64,000 bases of DNA from Takakia lepidozioides (taxonomy: Eukaryota; Streptophyta; Takakiopsida; Takakiales; Takakiaceae): NCBI GenBank assembly GCA_030704615.1, contig CM060731.1:84858756-84922755 (forward strand), in the 5' to 3' direction. Below are positions 54,741-64,000 of the stretch, piece after piece. Both the position numbers and the translations under genes were made by a program. A model generated the notes under the pieces. The model made no database searches. It was not told the DNA's origin and saw nothing but the letters and a program-made list of their open reading frames with translations. Every line of letters begins with the position of its first letter. Position 1 is the stretch's first letter.

Positions 54741-56042
54741 ACCATTTCTGATTTTGGGAGCGTCGTGGTTTGGCGATTGTGTGGCTGGAATGCACACTGG
54801 AGAGGGGTCACGAATGTCTGGCAGAATTTCCTTTATATACTCTGGAAGAGAATTTACATTTACAGAGACTTCATTAAAATTCTATTAATCTTGAAAATCA
54901 TCCGAATCCTCATCCTGTTCTAGACTGTCCTGCTCCGCCTCCACCCCCTCAGTGCCTTTCTCATCTCCAGCGGACTGCTCGTTGGCCAGGCTTTCGAAAA
55001 TCCCATCTTCCCCTTGCGGAACTGTCCATCTCACTCCGTTGGGTCGTCTTCCTCCCTGTCTGCGTCGCTCTCATCCGATGAATCACATATGTACTTTCGT
55101 ACCCGTCTACCTGTCTGAGCTGCTGCCAACTCTTTCCTTATCCTTCTGTCCTCCCTAGCCCTCTCCAAAATCTGCTCTACTTTACTGGGATTCTCACTTC
55201 TTCTAATCGGTATTTGCGAGTTTAGCTGCATAACTAGGAAGGGAGTAGTCCCTCACCGGGCTCGTCATGAAGTCGGCCCTCGCAAAGAACGGGACATTCT
55301 TCCTGGCAGGAAGTGTAGGCCCTACATGTTTCGACCCGGACCCTGCAATCCTGCACATGACAATCATCAACGAGACTAATGAGAACCACAGTCGGGAAAT
55401 TCGTTTGACATAAATGACCCAGAGGCTTTGCAAACTTACAATGTTTGCACTCACTCGTATTCCGGGTTCTCCTCCGCATCAATGTCCACTGTGTTTTCTC
55501 GGACTCCGACGAATCCGAGGAGACTTCCGCTCTGTCGGGAGCCTCACATTCCGTTGCAGCCCTCCAGATGGGATCCCCACACGGATGAATCATCCTCGTA
55601 GGCAAAGAGGTGCCGGTCGGAAAACCGCCCAGCCCACATTGAGGCACTGTTACAATGCCATCCACACATTACCACATGGCGCTTCAGATGTTGCGAACTA
55701 CATCCTAACGAGATTTGCAGAACAGCATAGATCAAGATTCTGCATACCTGTCCCACAGATGAGGTCGAGCACTGTGCCCTCCAGTCTGTGCATGTCTCCA
55801 TAATTGTCTGAATGAAGGCAGGGCTCCGAGTCCGTGAGTACCGCAGGGGTTCCGTTGAAGTGAGGCTATGAGGGAGAAGTTCCTTGGGAACGTTGTTGAA
55901 CAGAACGTCGTAATCGAGGGGTCGCAGTTTGGGTCAACCTTTCCTCCCTCCTTCCGGAAAGCAAAGGTGGAGTTCTCCTTCACAAAGCAGTATGCATCGA
56001 ACTGCTTCGTCTGCATACACAGGGGGAAAACGATTAGAAACC

Positions 56043-56060
56043 GAATGCGGCACCGCATTT
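56043..56060. repeat. Intronic palindrome in copy 2 (intron 56011-56107)
   Basis: GAATGCGGCACCGCATTT sits in the 97-bp intron before the motif I exon. The corresponding 88-bp intron of copy 1 (7786-7873) has none. Confidence 0.8.
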
Positions 56061-57295
56061 GAAAACACCCAAGCAAATGAATGGACGAGTGCCAGTGTCG
56101 TAATCACCTTTTCCCCTTCCGACCAAGGCCCAGTGTGTTGATGCACGTCCACTTCTTTTTCAGAATCGGGACGGCGCTCTTGCGGGTCCACTTCGCAATT
56201 CCTGTCTGAGTGTTTTTTCCTCTGCTTGCCAGGACAACCACACAGCCTCTGTCGTCCAACACCATGCGGGCAAGCCCGAATCCTTTCTTCAAAAGTCTCC
56301 GAGTACCTGTTCCAAGATGGCAAAGCTTGCAGTCCTTCCACAGGCTCTCCGTCCGGAATATCCAAGATGATCATATCGCAAGACCACTCGGTGGCATTTC
56401 CGCCCCTCCTACAATCCTTGTCTGCACACACCTCTCAAAGAACGAGACCATATTCTGAAATCCTGGGGTGTCGGAAGGCTCTTCGGCAGTCGCCTTCTTC
56501 AGTGCTCTGCCCTTCAGACCCTCCATGGTCTTCATGTATGCCAACTTGGCTGCCCGTCCATCCAAAGCCGCCAAGAAACTCTCATTTACACACTGGACTA
56601 CTGTTTCGGGAGCCACTTTCGGCCTCTTCATTTCCACCGGCTCGAAAGGGTGCCCCCTGGGGGGTTGAAGAGTGCCTTCTTTGCCGAGCCAGTTCTCGTG
56701 CCTCTCGTGACAACGGTGGGCACAGGGGAGGCAGCCTGCGTTTGGGGGGGTGGGCTGGTTGCAAAGTCTCCATCGGAGTCCTCTTCCTCACCCTCTTCCT
56801 GAACAGGCTGTTTCTGCTTCTTCGTTTTGGCGGGTGTCACAACAGCTGCTCCTTGCTGGCGAGTCCTCTTCTTCGACCCCTTCTGTTGGGCCTGCACAGC
56901 TGCATCCACCGTTTTGTGCCATCTCAGCTGCCTTTCTGGATTCTTCCAGAGCAGCAGATTCCTTTGCCGACTTTGGCCCAGCAGGGACACGTCTTTCCTT
57001 TCTCTTCTCTTCTGCCAAGGCGTGCAGATCTTTCTCAGACTCGTCAACAATACCGCCAGACATGTCCAGGTACCACGGGCATCCAACGAGATGCGCGGGA
57101 TGCCATTGTTTCTGCATCTCGGGTGTGTAGACACAGCTTGGGCCCGCCACGGTCCAAGCCATGAAGAACGGGGGCTCTTGAGCCAGGGCCCTGTCTGAAG
57201 GAGCACGTATTTCATATACCTGCAAGGCAGTCAGCATGCGTGAGCAAAAGTTGAGACCAACCTACTGGCAGAGTGCCACCAAAAACATAAAATGC

Positions 57296-57316
57296 GAATG
57301 CGGTGCCGCATTTCCG
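57296..57316. repeat. Intronic palindrome in copy 2 (intron 57220-57365)
   Basis: GAATGCGGTGCCGCATTTCC lies in the intron that corresponds to the array-bearing intron of copy 1 (5878-6656). Confidence 0.8.
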
Positions 57317-58476
57317 AGACAAACCTCGTAACCAGGCTTCGCATACAAGGGCAGCTGTGCTTCACCTGTAAACAATTCGCATTGCAGCTTTCCCCGCTCC
57401 CTCCTGATGTGTAAACTCCACGCTCTTCTTGCTGTCTGTAGCTCTCTGGCGAAAAGGTTGTCCTTGTACGCACATCTGAAACGTGTCACGTAGTCTTCCA
57501 ATGTCTGTGTTCCATCCCATTTGACGTACAAGCCGAACGAATTTGTGTGCATTACGACTTGCTCCTTCGCATTCGACATTACCTGCGATTCCCAAATCCA
57601 TTGTCACGTAGCAGTTCAGGGAATTCATGTCAGAAAAGCAAATCTGGGGAAGTACCTTGAATTACCTGGAACCACCAAGTCATACGGTTGAGCCACACAT
57701 CCACTGCAGGGTCGGAAACTTTGAGTGGAAAAGACCACATTGTCCTTATGCTCTCGGATGCATTCCAGATCGACAGCCACCGTGTCTGCCATTTCCGATC
57801 CAATGTCAGGAGCTGGAAGAGAGTGGCTATTGCTAGGAAGGAACTTCAGTGCATTGAAACCTCACCTTCTCTTTCGCCTCCACACATGCCGTTGAGAGGT
57901 GATGCAGTTCTCCAATTGCATGGTCGGCTGCATGGCCCGAGAATAGTGTTTTGCAATCTCGGGGATGAAGTCCTTTCCAAGTGCCGGATCTGCAATTGCC
58001 ACCAGCTTCACAAGCTTTGACTTGTATTGGGTTCTGGACTTGACACCCGGCTTCCTTCAAGTGCTCAGTCAATGACTGCAACGTTTTGACCTCCCTCACT
58101 TTCCATGAAGAAGCGTTTGGCATGGGCCAAATCCAGCTTGATGTTTGACTGCCAACAAAAACATGCAGAAGCGTTACATTCGATTCATGTGGAAACATTA
58201 CTGAAAATTGGGGAAGGATGAGCAGAGGGAAATTGGAGGACGACTTACTTCGTATATCACCTCCACCATTCCATCCATAGTGAGACGATACCATGTCCGG
58301 TCTGTTTTTGCAACGGCTTTCTGAATGAGCTCGGGCTCCAGCATTTCCGCAAACATCTGCGGATCAGTGAGACCAGTTTTCCTCACCCTACAGCATATGT
58401 GTTGCATGTGGGTACGCTGCAAGGCACACTCTCCAGTTCAGTAAACGGAAGCACGGAAACAAACCAGAATGGAAAC

Positions 58477-58498
58477 CGAAATGCGGCACCGCATTTCG
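58477..58498. repeat. Intronic palindrome in copy 2 (intron 58417-58529)
   Basis: CGAAATGCGGCACCGCATTT + CG lies in the intron that follows the ParB-like exon. The matching intron of copy 1 (4616-4733) lacks it. Confidence 0.8.
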
Positions 58499-60390
58499 AA
58501 ACGTGCTAGGGAGGGTATGAGTATCTTACGAGTTGAGGTCCGCCATGGCATTCTTGAGCAGGGAGGAGTCTGCCGCCTTCACCTTGAGGATGACACACTC
58601 CACCATGTAATGCCAGCCAATGTGCTTGGCATGGTTCTGCTTGATGTACTCCCACCAGGCGAGAAGTCGGTGATTCCCGTCCCACACAAAGAACATTTTA
58701 CCCGACATATGGCCGAAGTCTGATCACCCTTCAGCGTCGCCTCGAATTCGTGGTTGCGAGTGTGCCAGTGGGTATCCCACGTTGACAATTCATCGGCAGT
58801 GGGTCCACGAGTTTCGCCGTCCCATTCTCAATGGAAACGTAAAACGCTGCCGATCCCAGACGGTACCCTTCTCGAAATGCGAACTTGAGCTTATCCACAT
58901 CTCGGGAAGGGCCTGCCTGACGATGGGAAGGGAGACCATGCGACAGAGTGGGATTCGAAGAGTCCGCTGGAATACCCTGCTGCCCAGAACTCTGCCAATG
59001 CTACTGTGTGTCTCCTCCAACATTTTATCCGCTGCACTTTTGAAATCTCCGGAGACATGTCTGTAGGTGCCGGTAGTGGCTGAGCAGTGGAGCATCTCAA
59101 CTGGAGCTGCACTCTGGGGCCTGTCTGCGGGCAATTCTGCCATTGCAGAGGCCTCCTCCGGGCCTGCTTGCTATCGGTGGTGAGGTCTGCTGCGAACGTT
59201 CAGCGGCAGCACCTCCTCCGGTACCAAATCGAGATCAACGGTCGATCCCCATTGCCTTCGCTGCAGCAGAGTCGGCCCCAACATCTGCAGGCGGGAAATC
59301 CTCCAGGAACTGAGCTTCAGCTCGTGGAAGCGGTTTTGCGGGAGATTGTTCGCCCTCGCCCTGATTGCCTTCTGCTTCCTCATCCTTGCAGGTGAAGGTG
59401 TCTGCTGCAATTGAATCTGTCTTCTACCCTGCTGCTTCATTCGCGTTGGGGGGGGTGAATCGGCCTGAGCCGGTTCAGAAGCCAGTAGAGGGACGGGCTG
59501 CTTCTTCTTCGACTTTGCTGGAGAAGGGCCCGACCCCTGCTGGCGATTCTCCATGACGAAGAACGCGAGTCGATCTCTGGGACTTTGAACTTGCCCTTCG
59601 AAGGACGCGTCTTTGAATCGCAGAGGGCTAGGCCCGGCAGGAATACCCGCGCTCGGGGATCGGGTGGGTGTACGCTGCTGCAGCTAGCTCCTCGGACTCT
59701 TCTGCGGCTCTTCGGATTCCTGCGATCCCTCCAGCACGTCCACCTTTCCTTAGGCATGCAAACATGTTCTGCATTCAAGTCTCCTAGCATTCAGTCTAAG
59801 AATTACAGAAGCAAAAATGGGGGGTTCGGTGCTCGATCAGCTGCGCGCAGCCCGATCGCATGGAGCTCTCACTGGTGGCTGGGTTGCCTGAGTGGCCTGC
59901 TGCTCGGAGATGGCAATCTCCTCCTGTAGACGCATCTGCTTCCTCCCCTTCGGCATTGGCCTACGTCCGAAGTATAATTTCCGGAGCTTGCGACGAGGTC
60001 TCCTGTCTGGTGCACGACCTCCCCCCCTCTCAGGTTCGAGCATAAGAAGAACAGAGAGAGGGAAAAGGGCAAAGAGTGCAGATGGAAAGGGCGCGAGAGG
60101 GGTGACTGAGGAGACACGACAAAAGTAGATGAAACGGCGGTGATGCACCACTTGGGTTCGAAAGGATTGGACGAAAGTGTCTCCTCGTGGAGTTTGCGTC
60201 ATTACGAAATTCGAATCGTTGAGGGTACGCCTGCCGTCCGAAAAACAAACATCATTATCCAACGGTTAGGCCGCGCCGCCTCATGCCCCTTCAGTCAGAT
60301 AGAGTGCCGACATGTGCAGCAATTCCGTTGCTCCACGTGTTCACATTTCAAGGTATTTCCGTCCCAACGTCTGATCAGTGGAGCGAAAAT

Positions 60391-60900
60391 GCGAATGCGG
60401 CGCCGCATTTCCGTTAAGTACCATCACTCTGCTACACATCCATACATGTTGGAAGAAATGCGGCACCGCATTTCCGTTCCACCTTCACATACCTTAGTTG
60501 TTGAACGGAAATACGGTGCCGCATTTCCGTCCCATAGCTCCATGTATGAGATTCAAAAGGGAAATGCGGCGCCGCATTTCCGTTCTGGAATGTCGAAAGG
60601 TGCGATTGGGACGGGAATGAGGCACAACATTTCAGTTCCCGTGGTTCATGATTTTCAATGTGAACGGAAATGCGGTACCGCATTTTCGTTCCCACTTCAC
60701 ATACGTTAGTTGATGAATGGAAATGCCGTGCCACATTTCCGTTCGGGAAAGTATAGAGGTCTCAGCTGGACAGAAATGCGGTGCCGCATTTCCGGTCTGG
60801 AAAGTTTGAAGGTCTCACATGGATGGAAATGCGGCAACACATTTCCGTGGCACAGCTCCAGGCCCAATATACAAAACGGAAATGCGGCGCCGCATTTCCG
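60391..60900. repeat. Phased array of ten 23-bp palindromes with 30-bp spacers
   Basis: Palindromes of the form GGAAATGCGGCGCCGCATTT + CCG start at 60391, 60454, 60507, 60560, 60613, 60666, 60719, 60772, 60825 and 60878. After the first spacer (40 bp) all eight others are exactly 30 bp, giving a strict 53-bp period. Spacers fall into related groups: TTCACATAC-TTAGTTG in the 2nd and 6th, AGCTCCA in the 3rd and 9th, GGAAAGT...GGTCTCA in the 7th and 8th. The array is therefore an old tandem repeat whose palindromic part is conserved while the spacer has drifted. It lies 350 bp upstream of the start codon of copy 2. Confidence 0.92.
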
Positions 60901-60904
60901 TTCT

Positions 60905-61490
60905 ACACTAGGTGGAGCCCCGCACACTGGGTTGCGGTGGGGGTGGCTCCACAAGGGGTGGTGGTAGCTTAGCGGGACTTAGTGGGGGTGGCATAGGACT
61001 CACCATGGGGTGGAGACCTCGAGGTGGGAGTCGTGGGGAGTCTTGGGACTCATCACGGTCCATTGGGGCCGCGGTGAGTGGGCCAAGACTCACCGCGACT
61101 CACCACCGGGAATCGAGGGTCTTCGTGGTGGTTCGCCATAAAATGGCATGGCTGGTTGTGAAACCCCCGCGGACAGCTACAGAAGTATATATAGGGAGTA
61201 GTAACCCCGAGAACGGTGCAAGCCCGTTGGTGACCAAAAACTAGTGAGTAAGCGAGCGAGCCGGAAAGCGACCAAAGAGTGGGGAGCTGTTCCGGACTGC
61301 CAACTACAAAAGGGAATTCCGCTGGTTCCAAATCGTGGAGGGTTCTTTGGGAGAACAAAGGGGGACCGTTATGCCCGGTGAGCAGCCGAAGCTCCAAGTT
61401 GGCCCGGCGGCCAGGTTGGGAGTCAGGCGCGCGCATCAAAGCGAGTAACTATGACTTGAGGGGGAGCTTACCAAAGGGAGGTGCGTGATA
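60905..61490 (+). mobile_element. Chromovirus 5' LTR, 5'-truncated, plus orientation
   Basis: The segment matches the minus-strand LTR at 10846-11430 from CACTAGGTGGAGCCCCGCAC to GGTGCGTGATA (GGTGCGCGACA in the other copy). The first ~130 bp of the complete LTR, including its TGTCGCG end, are missing, and the LTR begins five bases after the last palindrome of the 53-bp array. A TATATATAG box at 61186-61194, about 30 bp before CAAGCCCG, is a plausible promoter element for the element transcript. Confidence 0.82.
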
Positions 61491-61492
61491 CT

Positions 61493-61504
61493 TGGTATCA
61501 GAGC
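61493..61504 (+). other. Primer-binding site for initiator-Met tRNA
   Basis: TGGTATCAGAGC, two bases after the LTR end, is the standard plant LTR-retrotransposon primer-binding site, complementary to the 3' terminus of initiator methionine tRNA. Confidence 0.9.
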
Positions 61505-61545
61505 TTAGAGTTCAATACGCGATCGTCCTTGGGATTGGCCTCATC

Positions 61546-64000
61546 ATGGGGTCGGGCAAGCCAAAGCGAAAGCGGAACGGCCCAAAAGATGATGATCCTG
61601 GTGAGCCCGATGGGGGCGACGTGTCACCGAGGCGGCCGTTTGAGGAAGCGATGAATGTTTCCGAAAACGAGGCCGCTCAAGAGCGGGAGGAATCCGAGGA
61701 GTCGGAGCCCGAGGAATCCTTGAGAGCTCCGACAAACCAAGAGATGCCTCCCATGCCGGCAGCCTTTTGGGAAGGGTTGTTGGCGCAGTTTGGCGGGACG
61801 TTGAAAGACGTGTTGAAGGCGGCTAATGCCACTTCCACTAAGGCAAAGTTGAAGGTGAAGCCTAAGGAACCCGGCACCTTCAAGGGCATTCGAAATCAGA
61901 AGGCACTCAACACCTGGCTCCTGGAGCTAGAGCAGTACTTCTGGGCGGCCAAGTTGAGTGACGAGGATCGGGTGGAAGTGGCTCCCACCTATTTGAGGGG
62001 CTATGCTCAACAATGGTGGCAGAAACGCCTTCACGACCGAGGCCCAAGCCCAGAAACCTTGAACTGGAGTGGGTTCAAGGAATTGATGAAGAGACAGTTT
62101 GTGCCCCTCAACGCATCCTGGCTTGCCCGGGACAAGTTGAGGAATTTGAAGCAAACAGATGACATTCGGGGGTATGTCCAGGCTTTCAATGTGCTGTTGC
62201 TCGAAGTCGCGGACATGGCAGAACCAGAAATGGTCTTCAACTTTGTGGCGGGACTGGCCCCATGGGCCAGGCGGAAGTTGGAGGAGAAGCCACCCAAGAC
62301 TTTGAACGAGGCAATTGAGAGGGCTGAATGTTTCTCGGATGTCCCTAGGGGTGAGAGACAAGGCCGTACGGAGCTGAACCACAAGAAGACCCGGCGGGAA
62401 GGTGACTCCTTCCGACCGGAAAAGAAGTGGGATAGGCCACGCGGCGACAATGGCACGTGGAAATCGAAGGGAGGGCCTTCACACGTCAAGGCGGCACCCG
62501 GTGCTTCGAAAGGAAAAGCGGGTGGAGCGGCTTATGGCGGACAGAAGGCAACCTTTGATGGAGTGTGTTTCAATTGCGGGGAGCCCGGGCACATGGCCAA
62601 GAAGTGCACAAAACCTCCACAATTGAACATGACTCGGGCAACCACGGAGCTGTCGGAAGATACCATTAGTCGCTTGGTGGAAGCGGTGGTCGCCAGGACT
62701 TGCAAGGTAGGCAACTATTCTTGTGAGTTGTATCAGGAAACTGGCGCCCTGCGTAAAGGGAGTCAGTTATTGTTCGTGGATGGGATAATATCCGGAACTA
62801 ACGTGTCGTTGTTGGTGGACACAGGAGCGTCGCACTCCTTCATGACGCCGGCGGCGGCGCGAAAGTTGGGACTCCCGACAAGTGACGTGGGGGCCTCTAT
62901 TGAGATGCGCTTTGCCAAAGGAGAACCTCAGTTGGCGACAAGGTTGGCGTTTGATGTTCCTCTTCAACTGGGGAGTTGGGAAGGACGTGAGAACTTCACC
63001 ATCTGCGAGATCGATGGAGTGGATCTCATTTTGGGGATGACCTTTTTGATCAAATCCGGAGCGGTCATAGATGGCCGCAAGAGAGTAGTCACGCTGCCAT
63101 GTGGGAATGGTGGCGAGGTTTTACGAGTGTCGGAAACGCCCAAATCCGTGGGAGGGCGAATAAACCTTCTGTCAGCAAAGGAGTGGGCCGTGGAGGAGGC
63201 ACATGAGTCCCAGTTTTTGCTTTACATTAGAGAAGTGAAAGGAGAAGGCGATGGGGAGCCGAGCCCAGATTGGATCAAGGGGATTTTGGAGAAATACCAG
63301 GATGTGATGCCGGAGGATTTACCAAGCGGCTTGCCACCGCGAAGAGGAGTTGACCACAAGATTGAGGTGATACCGGGATCGGAACCGCCTGCCAAGGCGC
63401 CCTACCGGTTGAGCCACAGAGAGTTGGTCGAGCTGAAGACTTAGCTCAAGGATCTAATGTCAAAGGGGTACATCCGGCCGAGTAAGTCACCTTACGGAGC
63501 CCCGGTGCTATTCGCAGACAAGAAGGATGGGACGCTGCGGATGTGTGTCGATTACAGGGCTTTGAATAAGGTGACTATTAAAAACCGGTACCCTTTGTCA
63601 AGGATCGACGACCTTTTCGACCGGTTGGCAGGAGCGAAGTATTTCAGCCGGATCGACTTGCACTCCGGCTATCATCAAATTCGGTGGCGGAAGGAGATGA
63701 GGAGAAGACCGCGTGCAAGACAAGGTATGGTTCATATGAGTTCTTGGTGATGCCTTTTGGGCTCACTAATGCACCGGCGACCTTTAGCACGCTGATGAAC
63801 AGCCTTTTTCAGGAGTGGTTGGATGACTTTGTGATCGTGTACATCGACGACATCTTGGTGTACTCGAAAACAAAGGAGGAACACCTGGAGCACCTCAAAA
63901 GGGTGTTCCAAAAGTTGCGGGAAGGGAAGCTGTACGCCAAAGCTTCAAAATGCGAATTCGGGGTCACGAAAGTGGAGTTCCTGGGGCATGTGATTACACA
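61546..64000 (+). pseudogene. Chromovirus gag-pol, leaving the window; one nonsense codon and one frameshift
   Basis: I start at ATG 61546 (MGSGKPKRKRNG), because the upstream ATG at 61492 overlaps the primer-binding site. Gag: acidic N-terminus, then WLLELEQYFWAAKL and YAQQWWQKRL of the capsid-type core, basic linker, CCHC knuckle CFNCGEPGHMAKKC (residues 341-354). Protease: LLVDTGASHSFM with Asp425, closing with GVDLILGMTFL. Reverse transcriptase opens at residue ~580 ([13 protein letters not shown]). A TAG at 63442-63444 stands where the minus-strand sister has CAG (LKTQL), and a one-base deletion near 63684 (HQIR/WRKEM versus HQIRVAEG) shifts the frame; RT resumes with [15 protein letters not shown] and [13 protein letters not shown] up to the window edge. 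The element cannot make a full polyprotein as read. Confidence 0.9.

Larger units (their letters stand above)
54885..60043 (-). pseudogene. ParB/Srx + permuted DNA-methyltransferase-like gene, copy 2 (decayed)
   Basis: On the minus strand the order equals copy 1: ATG at 60043 (MLEPERGGGRAPDRRPRRKL), a basic/Gln-rich linker (59790-59170), ParB-like exon ending 58530, then exons 58416-58249, 58148-57866, 57785-57666, 57582-57366, 57219-56108, 56010-55748, ~55649-55455 and 55350 to the stop at 54885. Splice donors and acceptors fall at the same codons as in copy 1. At least eight frame changes occur, inside the ParB domain (twice), in the DLAHAKRF exon (three), the DYVTRF exon, the EPPFF exon, and the motif IV and motif I exons. 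Key motifs survive: FFVWDGNHRLLAW, CDMIILDIPDGEPVEG, GTVLDLICGTG, MWAGRFSDRHLFAYE, VRWTVPQGEDGIFE. I call it a pseudogene paralogue; the protein divergence from copy 1 is large, so the duplication is not recent. Confidence 0.65.

Noticed and set aside
56226-57164. 312-codon plus-strand frame
   Set aside because: It is antisense to the methyltransferase-like exon of copy 2, whose minus-strand reading matches copy 1 in known motifs.
60391-60900. CRISPR array
   Set aside because: Repeat and spacer sizes look right, but spacers are related to one another, repeats vary, there is no leader or cas gene, and the setting is a spliced eukaryotic genome. A diverged tandem repeat explains it.
61492-61545. 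ATG at 61492 as the gag start
   Set aside because: It overlaps the primer-binding site; the ATG at 61546 begins sequence with gag character and is matched in the inverted copy at 10770-10845.
1-64000. tRNA or rRNA genes
   Set aside because: I looked for cloverleaf-like A and B boxes and for conserved rRNA words and saw none; a dedicated scan could still find a diverged tRNA.

Overview
The window looks like nuclear DNA of a streptophyte plant or alga that is dense in transposable elements. I favour a charophyte of the Chara type, but this is recognition, not a database match. The evidence is a plant-style initiator-Met tRNA primer-binding site next to LTRs (61493-61504, and inverted at 10832-10843), chromodomain Ty3/gypsy elements, a pentatricopeptide-repeat fragment, spliceosomal GT-AG introns with conserved positions between paralogues, and long satellite and palindrome arrays. 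No bacterial-style operon, rRNA or convincing tRNA gene was seen.

Layout. 1-2.4 kb: end of a gypsy integrase, a minisatellite, and a field of palindromes with core GGCGCC. 2.6-9.0 kb (+): a multi-exon gene with a ParB/sulfiredoxin-like domain and a circularly permuted DNA-methyltransferase-like domain; one intron holds a 95-bp tandem array of GGCGCC palindromes. 9.2-11.6 kb: a gypsy fragment joined to an inverted chromovirus leader and LTR. 11.6-13.6 kb (+): an endonuclease-less reverse transcriptase. 14-24 kb: two decayed copies (+ and -) of a SWIM-zinc-finger family around three related non-coding repeat blocks. 24.3-32.4 kb: minisatellite, gag-like coiled-coil remnants (-), a PIF1-type helicase end and a Ulp1-type protease (+), and a palindromic ~162-bp array. 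32.46-41.43 kb: seven full and one partial copies of a ~1143-bp satellite, then a 500-base gap. 42-48 kb: a transposase-like SWIM gene interrupted by a chromovirus and scrambled by what looks like one 2.3-kb inversion. 48-52 kb: mostly gene-empty, with a PPR fragment. 52.1-53.8 kb: a head-to-head pair of paralogues of an unknown family. 54.0-60.9 kb (-): a second, more decayed ParB/methyltransferase-like gene, with palindrome arrays on both sides and single palindromes in three introns. 60.9-64 kb (+): chromovirus LTR, gag and pol, leaving the window.

The most unusual theme is the pairing of the ParB/Srx plus permuted-methyltransferase gene with perfect or near-perfect palindromes of the form GGAAA-n-GGCGCC-n-TTTCC. 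The plus-strand copy is surrounded by AATTCGGCGCC-type palindromes and the minus-strand copy by ATGCGGCGCCGCAT-type palindromes. Upstream of the second copy the palindromes are phased at exactly 53 bp (23-bp palindrome, 30-bp spacer). Whether this is a functional protein-site system or only shared transposon debris cannot be decided from sequence alone. Both gene copies carry frame disruptions, so an intact source copy would have to lie elsewhere in the genome.
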